Of a stretch of DNA of 64,000 nucleotides, positions 27,197-35,982 are shown piece after piece; position 1 is the stretch's first letter; the number at the start of each line of letters is the position of its first letter. Below the pieces are notes generated by a model. The model saw only the letters and a program-made list of their open reading frames with translations, did not search any database and was not told the origin of the DNA. The translations under genes were made by a program, and so were the position numbers. Source of the DNA: Pseudobacteriovorax antillogorgiicola (GTDB taxonomy: Bacteria; Bdellovibrionota_B; Oligoflexia; Oligoflexales; RGVZ01); NCBI GenBank assembly GCA_945865565.1, contig CAMBEK010000002.1:177644-241643 (forward strand). Direction: 5' to 3'.

Positions 27197-28312
27197 ATGA
27201 AATGTGTCACCGTCAGCAATTTTTTCCCTGCCCACCAAGGTGGCCTCGACATCGTGGTCGGTGAATTGATGGCGCGGTTGGCGCGAGAAGGGGTGAGCAT
27301 AGACTGGTTTGCCAGTTCACCTGCGCCGTTGCCCGACCTGACTCCTCCCGGGCTTAGTTGTCACGGAGTATCTGCCTGCAACTGGATAGAAGATAAAACT
27401 GGGCTCCCCCTGCCGATTTGGTTTCCCTTGGGCATCTGGCAACTTGCCAGAGCCATCCAAAATGCAGATCTGGTCTTTATCAATGACTGCCTTTATGCCT
27501 CAAGTTGGATTGCTTGGACTCTCGCCAAAATCAGCGGCAAAAAAATTATTCTACTGCAGCACATTGATGAGATTCCATATCGTTCCAAAATTCTAACGAC
27601 ATTGATGAAGATCGGCTACGGGCTGTCTGCCCGGATTATCCTTCGAGGCTCAAATCAGATTGTATTTTGTAGTCGAAAGGTCGAACGCTATTTTCATGCA
27701 AAATTTCCATTTCTCAAGAACATCATTCACATTAGCAACGGAGTGGATGTCGATCTGTTTCAGCCCGACCAAAGAACTTCCCTCGCATCCCGTCCCCGGA
27801 TTTTGTTTGCTGGCCGCTTTATTGAGCGGAAAGGCCTCGATCTCATTCGTCAACTTGCGATCAATTTGCCTGGCTGTGACTGGATCTTTGCCGGATGGGG
27901 CGTGATTGATCCAGCAGGTTGGGGGTTGAAGAATGTGAATGTTGTTGGGCGTTGTGAGCGTCATGTGATGGCTCAACTATATCGCGATTCAGACTTGCTT
28001 ATCTTGCCTTCAGTCGGCGAAGGATTCCCCCTGGTGGTTCAAGAGGCAATCAGCTGCGGCTTGCCGGTTCTGGTGTCTGCGGAAACGGCCAGTGGTGACC
28101 CCCGTGCGCAAAACTTCCTGATGGTTGCCGAACTAACTGTGTCGGGACTTGAACAGGCGATCCGGGCATTCCTGCAAAGACGCCATCAAGAGCTTGAACC
28201 AGCATTGCGCCGGCGCCGTCATGATTTTGCGGTCGCGCAGTGGAGTTGGCACAACTCGGTTCAAGCCTACAAGCTGTCCTTCAAAAATATTTTAGAGTCA
28301 GGAGTGCCATGA
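27197..28312 (+). CDS. Glycosyltransferase family 4
   Basis: A 371-residue GT-B enzyme. The N-terminal acceptor domain has F-P-A-H-Q-G-G-L-D-I-V, the usual glycine-rich loop. The C-terminal donor domain has A-G-R-F-I-E-R-K-G and the E-x7-E motif P-S-V-G-E-G-F-P-L-V-V-Q-E-A-I-S-C-G. It opens a three-gene unit whose genes overlap by ATGA. The polyprenyl-phosphate-type GT2 and the TMTC-like membrane protein downstream suggest assembly of a lipid-linked glycan or transfer of sugar to exported proteins. Donor sugar unknown. Confidence 0.88.
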   Translation: MKCVTVSNFFPAHQGGLDIVVGELMARLAREGVSIDWFASSPAPLPDLTPPGLSCHGVSACNWIEDKTGLPLPIWFPLGIWQLARAIQNADLVFINDCLYASSWIAWTLAKISGKKIILLQHIDEIPYRSKILTTLMKIGYGLSARIILRGSNQIVFCSRKVERYFHAKFPFLKNIIHISNGVDVDLFQPDQRTSLASRPRILFAGRFIERKGLDLIRQLAINLPGCDWIFAGWGVIDPAGWGLKNVNVVGRCERHVMAQLYRDSDLLILPSVGEGFPLVVQEAISCGLPVLVSAETASGDPRAQNFLMVAELTVSGLEQAIRAFLQRRHQELEPALRRRRHDFAVAQWSWHNSVQAYKLSFKNILESGVP

Positions 28313-29193
28313 TGAAATCTGACCAGAGTTCTGAAATCATTTGGGCAATCCCCTGCCTCAACGAAGAGATTGCAATTGGGAATGTGATTGCTCGCATCAA
28401 GGCATCGTGCCCCGGCGCCCGGATTATTGTTTTTGATAACGCGTCGACGGATGGAACGATTGCCGTGGCTCTCGCAGCTGGGGCAGAAGTTCGCCGTGAG
28501 GCCAATCGGGGCAAGGGTAATGTGGTTCGCAGGATTTTCAGGGACTGCAATTCAAATGTTGTGATCATGATCGATGGTGATAACACAAATGACGTCGAGG
28601 CTTGGGAGTCCCTCGTCGGACCAGTTTTTTCAGGTGCGGCTGACATGGTGATCGGATGCCGCCTGGATCAGTCCGAGGAGGGAGCCTTTCGCCCAATGCA
28701 TCATGCTGGCAATTTAATACTTGGTTTATTGATGCGGGGCTTTTTCAAGCTGCAGGTGCGCGATGTCTTGTCAGGATACCGGGCCTTCTCGCGTCGCATG
28801 TACAAGGCAATGCCGGTTGAAGCCAGTGGATTTGAGATTGAGACAGAAATGACGCTAAAAGCCGTTGAGATGAAGTGGTCTGTCGCAGAGGTGCCGACAC
28901 GCTATGCATGCCGGCCTGCGGGCAGTCATTCAAAATTGAGAACATTTCATGACGGTCTGATTATTGGATTTGCAATTTTCCGGGTGCTCAAGGACTCAAA
29001 ACCTTTCACTTTTTTTGGCGCGATTGCATTGGCTAATTTCGCTGCAGCATTGGTCGCATTGAACATGAACGCGACTGTTTTCGCAGCTTTTTTGGCCTTC
29101 GCGGGGATCATGTCGGGAGCAACAGGGGTCGTTTTGAATGCGGTTTCTCAACGTGCAAAAGAACTGATGCAAATTCTGGCGATGCGTGAATGA
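28309..29193 (+). CDS. Glycosyltransferase family 2, dolichyl/polyprenyl-phosphate type
   Basis: From ATG 28309 (AGGAG upstream; ATGA overlap with the previous stop) this gives 294 residues. The GT-A domain opens with W-A-I-P-C-L-N-E-E and has F-D-N-A-S-T-D-G-T. The DxD-type M-I-D-G-D-N-T-N-D and a S-G-Y-R-A-F-S-R motif match enzymes that transfer a sugar onto a polyprenyl phosphate. The last 70 residues contain two membrane segments. Its product would be the lipid-linked donor needed by a GT-C enzyme such as the next gene product. The start further upstream at 28240 lies inside the previous gene and is not used. Confidence 0.88.
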   Translation: MMKSDQSSEIIWAIPCLNEEIAIGNVIARIKASCPGARIIVFDNASTDGTIAVALAAGAEVRREANRGKGNVVRRIFRDCNSNVVIMIDGDNTNDVEAWESLVGPVFSGAADMVIGCRLDQSEEGAFRPMHHAGNLILGLLMRGFFKLQVRDVLSGYRAFSRRMYKAMPVEASGFEIETEMTLKAVEMKWSVAEVPTRYACRPAGSHSKLRTFHDGLIIGFAIFRVLKDSKPFTFFGAIALANFAAALVALNMNATVFAAFLAFAGIMSGATGVVLNAVSQRAKELMQILAMRE

Positions 29194-31520
29194 GCGGACC
29201 TCCGCATAGACAATTCCGTGAATTTTTTTTGAGTGGCTTGACTCCGTTTGTTGCGGCGTTGCTTGCCTCAAGTTTTCTTGCTTTGTGGGGCTATGGCGGG
29301 ACTTGCCAGTACCCTTTTGTATTCGATGATTTTCCGGGGATTATCAACAACGATGCCGTGAAGAATTTTTACGCGAGCGGCGGTGGCGGATTTGGCTCAC
29401 TTTTTTCTTTTGCCGGGGAACGCGTCCTGACTTTTTTGACGTTTGCCTGGTCATGGGCTGGGGCAGGGCCGGACCCCTGTGCATTCAGAATGGTCAATCT
29501 TGCACTTCATGTGATGAATTCGACCCTCGCTGGATTGATTTGCCTCGCGCTGTTTCAACTTTCAGGTGGCAAGCCAAGCAATTTTCAGCGGTATGCTCTC
29601 GTCCTGTTCGCGGCCTGTCTTTTCTCGGCACATCCACTGCAAACCCAAGCTGTGACCTACATCTATCAGCGCCTGGCCGGGTTGTGCGCGTTTTTCTGCT
29701 TGTTGTCATTTTTCCTGTGTTTACGCTGGTTGCTAACCGGTTTGGATTGGCTGCGTTTTCTTTCTATCTTGGCGCTTTGTTTTGCCGCCATTTCCAAACA
29801 AAATTCAGCGATGCTACCGGTGGTAATTTTAGCAGCAGTTTGGTTTTTTCGGCGACAAGCCATTCGCGGCACAGTGCTGTTTTTTTTTCCAGCTACCGTG
29901 ATTCCCATACTGATGGTGCTCTCAAACGGAACTCTATCTGGAAGGATCGCGAGTTATGGAACATCTGATCTCAGTTGGTGGCAGTATTTTCTGACGCAGG
30001 GTCGCGTGATTTGGAGGTACGTCTGGTTGATGGTTTGGCCTCCTGCGCAGTCAGTGGATCATGTGGTTTATCTTGTGAAGGATATTTGGTCGGTTGGGGC
30101 AATTCTTGGTTTGACTGGTTGGGGATTGATCGCTGGAATTTCTTGGTTGGCATTTCTTAAAACTGCCGATGCGACAGCGACGCCGGTTAGGCGTGTCATC
30201 GGGTTTGGGGTGATCTGGTTTTTCGCAATGCTGATGATTGAATCATCGGTGATTCCGATTCGGGATCTGGTAATGGAACAGCGTGTTTACTTGCCTTTTG
30301 CGGGTGTTGCCTGGGCTCTTTCGGTATCAATGATTTCCTTATCTGAAACATCCTGGATTCAGGGTCATCGCCGAATTTTTTATGCCGCAGTTTCAGTTGT
30401 CATGGTGGCAATGGCATCAATGACTGAGGTTCGCAACAGGGTCTGGCGAAGCTCCGAGACGCTTTGGCGTTCTGTTCTGGTAACCGACCCAGAAAGTCCC
30501 CGCGCTCAATTGAACCTGGGGAATGCATTGCTTCGTGAAGGCCGGTTTGAAGATGCGCTGATTTTGTATGATGTGCTAGCGAAGGGCGGGGGGCTTCAGG
30601 CGGACGCCCTTTATCATCGGGCGCTTGTTCTCATTCTATTGCGACGTTTTGAAGAAGCTGACCAGGCCACTAGATGGTTTGCTAATGACTTTCCCAACGA
30701 GGGTCTGCGGGTAGCCTACCTGCGCGCCCAGAGTGATTTGCTTGGGGGTAATTATAGAGACGCTGCCCAAAAGTTCTCTGCCCTTCAAGATCATCTTGGG
30801 TCCGGTGGTTCTTTTCAACGGCACGTAAGGATGGGGATTGCGAGGGCGGGATCCAGACTTGCATCGTCATCTGACCTTGGACCTGCGGAGCGTGCGAAGT
30901 GGCTGCTTCAGACAGTTTCTTCGCTCCGAAAAATACTTGATGAAGATGCCCTTGATGTTGAAGCCAGGGCTCGTTTGGCTCGAATTCTTGCAAGATCTGG
31001 AGAAACATCAGATGCATTGAAGGCGCTCGCTGCGACACCCGTAAATATGGGGGCTACCGATGCGGCGTGGCTTGCCTTAGTAAAGGCAGAAATTTTGGAA
31101 GATCCGGCCAGGCCCAATGCTGCGCTTCAGGAATACCGTATGGCAATCGCACGTTATTCAGGTCATGAAGCTCTGCTGATCTGGTTTGGATCTTTTTTGG
31201 CAACCCTCAGCGACAATGATCAGATTCACCAAACCATTGGCGGGAAGCATGAGATTGATCTCCTTGCGGACTTTGCTTTGGTCCAGGCGGCAAGGCTTCA
31301 GGGTTCATTTCAGTTGGATGAGTCAGTTTCATTTCTTCGCAGGGCATTACTTCTTTGTGAGGCCGGTGCCCACAAATGCTCCCGGCAGGGTGATCTCTTA
31401 AAAGCCCTTGGCGCCGTGTTGATCCTTGCGGATCCAGATGCGCAGAGTGAAGCAGAAGGGCTGATCAGTCGTGGTAGGGCTCTTGCTCCGGAAGAGAGTG
31501 GCATTGCACCAACACTCTGA
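29190..31520 (+). CDS. TMTC-like membrane glycosyltransferase with TPR repeats
   Basis: A 776-residue protein with about ten to eleven membrane segments in residues 15-420, followed by a soluble TPR region (420-776, e.g. N-L-G-N-A-L-L-R-E-G-R-F-E-D-A). The first periplasmic loop carries F-V-F-D-D-F-P-G-I-I-N-N, the acidic D-D motif of GT-C enzymes in the TMTC/O-mannosyltransferase class. These use polyprenyl-phosphate sugars to modify exported proteins. The ATGA overlap with the GT2 gene supports donor and transferase coupling. It overlaps the convergent gene at 31465 by 56 bases. The glycosylation target is unknown. Confidence 0.82.
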   Translation: MSGPPHRQFREFFLSGLTPFVAALLASSFLALWGYGGTCQYPFVFDDFPGIINNDAVKNFYASGGGGFGSLFSFAGERVLTFLTFAWSWAGAGPDPCAFRMVNLALHVMNSTLAGLICLALFQLSGGKPSNFQRYALVLFAACLFSAHPLQTQAVTYIYQRLAGLCAFFCLLSFFLCLRWLLTGLDWLRFLSILALCFAAISKQNSAMLPVVILAAVWFFRRQAIRGTVLFFFPATVIPILMVLSNGTLSGRIASYGTSDLSWWQYFLTQGRVIWRYVWLMVWPPAQSVDHVVYLVKDIWSVGAILGLTGWGLIAGISWLAFLKTADATATPVRRVIGFGVIWFFAMLMIESSVIPIRDLVMEQRVYLPFAGVAWALSVSMISLSETSWIQGHRRIFYAAVSVVMVAMASMTEVRNRVWRSSETLWRSVLVTDPESPRAQLNLGNALLREGRFEDALILYDVLAKGGGLQADALYHRALVLILLRRFEEADQATRWFANDFPNEGLRVAYLRAQSDLLGGNYRDAAQKFSALQDHLGSGGSFQRHVRMGIARAGSRLASSSDLGPAERAKWLLQTVSSLRKILDEDALDVEARARLARILARSGETSDALKALAATPVNMGATDAAWLALVKAEILEDPARPNAALQEYRMAIARYSGHEALLIWFGSFLATLSDNDQIHQTIGGKHEIDLLADFALVQAARLQGSFQLDESVSFLRRALLLCEAGAHKCSRQGDLLKALGAVLILADPDAQSEAEGLISRGRALAPEESGIAPTL

Positions 31521-31977
31521 AGGGCCCGGTAATACCTGACTCAAGGTCTTTGGCCGCGCGGCCTTTCAGGGTCAAAATCGCAGCCGAGGTCTGTTGGTGT
31601 TCAGGGATGGAAGGAAGTTGTAGGCTTCCCCCGTCAAATTTCATGCGGAATAATTCTGTCATCTGATCAGAATTCCGGACCTCTCGTTCAACGATGTACG
31701 GCTCGGCGTTGACGATCACCGTTTGCCGTTGATGGGTGCCGGCGAGTTCAACCAGAACAATTTGTGGCTCGCCGAAAACGTGGAGCCAGATCGACAATCC
31801 AGGCATGCTGGCCACCCATCCTTCGCAGAACAGATCGGATTGCCAGTGCAGACCGTTTTCAGAGGATGCTTGGGCTGGTGAATTGGCCAGGAACAGTCCG
31901 GCTGTCATGGTGGAGGTTATGGCAATAAATCTGTAAATACCTAAAAGAATTGCGAAATCTTTTAAAAAACGATGCAT
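31465..31977 (-). CDS. Exported protein of unknown function
   Basis: From ATG 31977 (AGAGAGAT upstream) the protein has 170 residues with an N-terminal hydrophobic segment ending A-Q-A-S-S, a likely signal peptide. Two cysteines, one early (D-L-F-C-E-G-W) and one near the end (V-Q-C-H), may form a disulfide across the mature chain, which looks beta-rich. The frame is open upstream to 32085, but that part is not signal-like. Its 3' end overlaps the TMTC-like gene on the other strand by 56 bases. No family recognised. Confidence 0.65.
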   Translation of the reverse strand: MHRFLKDFAILLGIYRFIAITSTMTAGLFLANSPAQASSENGLHWQSDLFCEGWVASMPGLSIWLHVFGEPQIVLVELAGTHQRQTVIVNAEPYIVEREVRNSDQMTELFRMKFDGGSLQLPSIPEHQQTSAAILTLKGRAAKDLESGITGPFRVLVQCHSLPEQEPYHD

Positions 31978-32063
31978 CTTGAACGATCTCTCTTTCGGTT
32001 CCCTGGCAGGCGCGGCTGTAAAAACACATCCACGCTCAAACTCCGTGTGATAATGGTTCGAGG

Positions 32064-33656
32064 ATGGAGCTGCAACGAAAATCAATGATGTTTCTGGATT
32101 GTCAGGGCCTGAAGTCCTGTGGGACCAAGGGACATGATGTCCTGTTTGAAATCTGTTGGACCATCCAGAAAGCTGGTTTCGTAGCTGCTGTCTCTGAAAC
32201 GATCTTGGAGTTGGAAGAGGTTCTGTGGACGGAGACGGTTGTTCGCCCGTCGATCATCCTGAGTCCGCGTAACCTTTTCAAAGTCGAGAAATTATGTGGA
32301 ATCCGTCCCAAGCAATTGGCGGAGGCTCCAGATCAGTTTGACGTTGCCGAGGCATTGGTTCGTGACATTGAGCAATACGCTCCAGACCAAATTTTGATTC
32401 ACTACGCCGGATTCGAGCGCTCGTTTATATTACGGCTTTGGGAAATGGTCAGGCCAGGAAAGCCTTTTCCTGTGCCGATTGTTTGTACGAGAGACCTTGC
32501 TCGCGAACGTCTCCCAAAGTTGGAGTCATACTCTCTCAAAGCGGTCGCGGGATATTTTGGTGATCCATGCGATCATTTTAAACGTGCGGGTGCCCATACC
32601 CGTGCCACGTTGGTTGTTTGGCGGGGCCTTCATGATTTTGATGGCTCTGATGAAACTGGCAAACCGGGCAAGGAGCTGCGTGCCCAGCGTCTAGCCTTGC
32701 CGGACAAACCTGGGACCTACCGTTTCTATGATGCTCGCGGAAGAATTTTGTACATTGGCAAGGCGACTTCACTGAAACATCGAGTGAATAGTTATTTTCG
32801 TGGTGGCATCAGGGGCGATGTCCGCAAGCGCGAGATGATGGCCCAAGTCAAACAGATCAGTACTCGTGAGGCGGACTCGCCCTTGCATGCTGCGCTCGAT
32901 GAATTCCGGGGCATTGTCGAATTGGCGCCGCCATATAATATCGCAATGAAAAAGGATGATGGTTTGGCTGACTGGTTGGCCCGTGATTCTCTTTTGCCGG
33001 ATGTTTCGGAAGGGCAAGCGGTGTTGGGTCCGCTCACTTCATGGACTGCTTTTGCAGACATCCGCTCGATTGCTGCCCTGGCCAACGAAGCAGAGCCCGA
33101 AAAATCTGTCGATGCAATGTTTCCTGGTCTTGCGAAAGGAGAGGGAAAGGGAAAGGGAGAGGGAGATTTGGAACTAAAGGCCGGGATCAAGATCGCAATT
33201 GATTTTTTCGAAATTTCATCGGAATTGGCGCATTCTCCAGGCGTTTGGTTGGCAAAGGCTGTGGGGGCCAGCCGACGCGGTGACGATAAGGACGAAGATA
33301 TCGAAGATCCGAGGGGTGAAGAGCGTGATGACCTCCCTTGGGACGCAGAATGTGTATTCCGCAGCATTCGGCGAAAGCTCAAGCGTGGCGCAGCTATATA
33401 CTGGCACACGGTATCAGTGCGGCTGCTTTGCGGTGGCGAGGTTGCGGCGGCCGGTCAATGCGCAGTAGCAGCGCCGGCTAAAATAGCGTCTCTTTATGAA
33501 TTGCAAGAAATGAATCTGATCCTTTCGGGAATTCGGTCTGCCGTCCGTACGGATAAATCCATCGGCGTCACTCTGCGAAGCGGGCGCTTAATAAGACCAG
33601 GCCAGGCCGGGTTATCAAGTCGCGTTTTATTCGGGCTCACCGGCTGGGGACGCTGA
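32064..33656 (+). CDS. Exonuclease-like (RNase H fold) / GIY-YIG nuclease fusion
   Basis: A 530-residue two-domain protein. Residues 8-180 look like a DEDD-type 3'-5' exonuclease domain. Motif I reads F-L-D-C-Q-G (Gln where Glu is expected), motif II L-I-H-Y-A-G-F-E-R-S-F, and motif III has H-F-K-R-A-G-A-H, lacking the expected Asp. Residues about 210-295 are a GIY-YIG domain like the UvrC/Cho N-terminus: P-G-T-Y-R-F-Y, L-Y-I-G-K-A-T-S-L-K-H-R-V and a Glu near 280 followed by P-P-Y-N. The rest (300-530) is variable, with a Gly/Lys/Glu stretch. Related exonuclease-Cho fusions are known in Actinobacteria; a DNA-repair incision role is likely. Confidence 0.82.
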   Translation: MELQRKSMMFLDCQGLKSCGTKGHDVLFEICWTIQKAGFVAAVSETILELEEVLWTETVVRPSIILSPRNLFKVEKLCGIRPKQLAEAPDQFDVAEALVRDIEQYAPDQILIHYAGFERSFILRLWEMVRPGKPFPVPIVCTRDLARERLPKLESYSLKAVAGYFGDPCDHFKRAGAHTRATLVVWRGLHDFDGSDETGKPGKELRAQRLALPDKPGTYRFYDARGRILYIGKATSLKHRVNSYFRGGIRGDVRKREMMAQVKQISTREADSPLHAALDEFRGIVELAPPYNIAMKKDDGLADWLARDSLLPDVSEGQAVLGPLTSWTAFADIRSIAALANEAEPEKSVDAMFPGLAKGEGKGKGEGDLELKAGIKIAIDFFEISSELAHSPGVWLAKAVGASRRGDDKDEDIEDPRGEERDDLPWDAECVFRSIRRKLKRGAAIYWHTVSVRLLCGGEVAAAGQCAVAAPAKIASLYELQEMNLILSGIRSAVRTDKSIGVTLRSGRLIRPGQAGLSSRVLFGLTGWGR

Positions 33657-35427
33657 TTCGCTGATTCGTTCTTCCGAACTGGTCCCTTCTGATTTCCGAC
33701 GTCAAAAATCTCACCTCGACTTCCAGATCCTTCGCCGCAATTGGGGTTTTTGCTTCCCACCGGTTCAGGTCTCGATATTCGATCAGCTCCTTCCCGCCAG
33801 CAAACCAGAGTATTTCGATTTTTTCATCTTTAGCTGCTTTACCAAGGGTTCGGTATTGACCAAGTGCAAGGGTGGAGACCTCTGCAGCGGAAATGCCCTT
33901 CTCGTTCTTTTGTGCCGAAGCCTGATCAATCAAATCAATGCGGTCCAGAAACTTCATCCAGTTGTTTTCCTGGCATATCGTACAAAAATGAACTCGCGTC
34001 ATGTCGCGCATGAGGCATGCTTCATTGGTTGGCCGGTATCCGGCGACCGAGCGGAACCGGTCAAAGACAGGAAAAGCACTGACGGTGCTAATCTCATCGG
34101 GAAAATCTGCCGCATATTCATGAATCGTGAGCGACGAAAGCCACTGACCCCGAGAGGTGATACTCGCATTGGCAGGTGCCGAAAAAACAAGCCGGTGGTC
34201 ACCGGCCGACAGGCCCTGAGGTAAATCAATGTCAATGAAAGTCCGGTCTTGAGATTCCGGAGTCGTGAATTGAAGGGGAAAGTCATCAAGCTTCACTTCA
34301 AGATTGATTGGGTTGGCAGCATCTGGGCTGCCAAAACCAGACGCGCTGAAACGAATTGAAGTGCGGGCATATTGCCCATTGGATTTGAATGAGGCTTCAA
34401 AAGATCCCTCTTTAAAGTCGTGCCATGGCCAGGCCAGAAATCTGGCAACCATAGGCTCAGCGTGAACCTTGGGACTCGATGCACGAATCCAGTGCTTCCA
34501 GTCGACGGAATTGAGTTCATCCGCGTGGTTGGCCCCAAAATAGCCGCCGCCATCATACTCTTCACCCACGCGTCCAAAATTGTGGCCAAGTTCATGTCGC
34601 AGGACAACCGTGCCACTTTTCAGAGAGCTGGTGGAGATTGCAAATTCACCGCCAAGGCCGCCATACCAAGGGTCGTTGGCGATGACGATTGGATAATCAC
34701 AATCGGGCGCTTGTTCGCAGGAGTCTCGAAGGGCGCCGGGGTCTCCCGGAAAAATCGCGCGGAGCGTGTCACCTTCGCGGTAAAGCCCATAGGCGGTTTT
34801 CCCAGGCCGGTCTTTCCCGATCCCGGACTGTTCCGAGGGCCGGAACACTACATGGACATTGAATGCAGGGAGGTATGATGTGAACGTTTCTCCCAGGAAC
34901 ATGTCATCGACCAAACGGTTCATGTCGGAAAAAAATTTCTCCCGCTCTGCAGTGGTGTAGCCATCGCCCATGAAAACAATATCGATTCGATTGGCAGGTG
35001 GGCCACTGCTGATCAGGGTCCGTACTTCGTCGTCACCGCCAACATTCTTTGAGTGCTCTTGGGCCGGATCTGCAAAAGTACCAGAAGCCAAGATGTTTGC
35101 GTCAAACGGAACGTTATTGATCCGGAGATAATTTTCGATTTTCGAAAGATCTCGACCCTCGATCTCGTGCCATTCCACTGCTGGCGAGGGCTGATGCTCT
35201 ATAATCGTCGCGGGAAGCGTTCTGGTGCGGATTTCGTCGCGCCTCAAGGATATCGCTGTTTGCAATATTTTATGTCCGACGATGTGTCTTGCTCCGGTTC
35301 CAAGGTCGTGAATCCAGCGGACGCGGTGCAATTTTTGATGGATCTCGGTTGCGAAAAGAGTGCCTTGGTCAAGGCTAAGGACGGCCAGTAATGCAATTAG
35401 GGCTATGTAATTGAACTTGGATTTCAT
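33637..35427 (-). CDS. M64 family metallopeptidase (IgA-peptidase-like)
   Basis: A 596-residue exported zinc peptidase. After a signal peptide ending L-F-A-T-E comes an N-terminal beta-rich region, then the M64 domain: I-D-I-V-F-M-G-D-G-Y-T at about 148-158 and the zinc site H-E-L-G-H at 278-282, followed by R-V-G-E-E-Y-D-G-G. The remaining part (340-596) contains a beta-sandwich-like section and a Cys-containing tail. M64 enzymes were named for a Clostridium IgA protease, but most have unknown substrates. It overlaps the exonuclease/GIY-YIG gene tail to tail by 20 bases. Confidence 0.88.
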   Translation of the reverse strand: MKSKFNYIALIALLAVLSLDQGTLFATEIHQKLHRVRWIHDLGTGARHIVGHKILQTAISLRRDEIRTRTLPATIIEHQPSPAVEWHEIEGRDLSKIENYLRINNVPFDANILASGTFADPAQEHSKNVGGDDEVRTLISSGPPANRIDIVFMGDGYTTAEREKFFSDMNRLVDDMFLGETFTSYLPAFNVHVVFRPSEQSGIGKDRPGKTAYGLYREGDTLRAIFPGDPGALRDSCEQAPDCDYPIVIANDPWYGGLGGEFAISTSSLKSGTVVLRHELGHNFGRVGEEYDGGGYFGANHADELNSVDWKHWIRASSPKVHAEPMVARFLAWPWHDFKEGSFEASFKSNGQYARTSIRFSASGFGSPDAANPINLEVKLDDFPLQFTTPESQDRTFIDIDLPQGLSAGDHRLVFSAPANASITSRGQWLSSLTIHEYAADFPDEISTVSAFPVFDRFRSVAGYRPTNEACLMRDMTRVHFCTICQENNWMKFLDRIDLIDQASAQKNEKGISAAEVSTLALGQYRTLGKAAKDEKIEILWFAGGKELIEYRDLNRWEAKTPIAAKDLEVEVRFLTSEIRRDQFGRTNQRISVPSR

Positions 35428-35577
35428 TGGGCCTCCGATCTGGATTTGATCCCGCTGATGATAGCATTGGGATTTGATTCGGCAATCAAGTAAAGTTCAA
35501 GGTGTTTGGCACGGGCCTCGCAGTGCCTTGGGTAACAGCGTTCCAGATTTCAAATTGACGTGGGTGGAGAATTCCAG

Positions 35578-35982
35578 ATGCAGCGTATGTTGTTTAAATG
35601 GTTAGTAATGTCGCTTGCGTTGCTCGCGATTCCCCAGCTGGTCGGTGGTGTTTCTGTCGAGAATTTTTCTACAGCATTGGCGGTCGCGGCCGTTCTTGCA
35701 GTGATGAATGTGGTCTTGAAACCCATTTTGATCTTGCTGACCCTACCTTTGACGGTTTTGTCCCTTGGGCTTTTTATATTTGTTCTCAACGCCTTTATGA
35801 TGCAATTGGCGCCATTCTTTGTATCTGGGTTTCGTGTTGACTCATTCAAGTCCGCCTTCATTTCTTCTCTAATCATCTCACTGGTGTCTTGGGTGGCAAA
35901 TGTTTTTGATGAGCAAAAAGTTCGCTGGCGCATCAGTTCGGGAAGGCGTCGAGAGGGCGCCGATCAGCGTTTTACGGAGTAA
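35578..35982 (+). CDS. Phage-holin-like membrane protein (YvlD type)
   Basis: From ATG 35578 (GGAG ten bases upstream) the product has 134 residues with four hydrophobic segments. It shows the family signature A-V-L-A-V-M-N-V-V-L-K-P-I-L-I-L-L-T-L-P and L-G-L-F-I-F-V-L-N-A. These small membrane proteins belong to the YvlD/DUF360-type holin-like family and are linked to envelope stress in Gram-positives; here the role is unknown. It overlaps the convergent PHP-type gene by 11 bases. A GTG at 35560 would add six residues. Confidence 0.85.
   Translation: MQRMLFKWLVMSLALLAIPQLVGGVSVENFSTALAVAAVLAVMNVVLKPILILLTLPLTVLSLGLFIFVLNAFMMQLAPFFVSGFRVDSFKSAFISSLIISLVSWVANVFDEQKVRWRISSGRRREGADQRFTE

Noticed and set aside
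28240-28308. Longer N-terminus for the GT2 enzyme
   Set aside because: It would lie inside the preceding GT4 gene, while ATG 28309 has AGGAG and the ATGA overlap.
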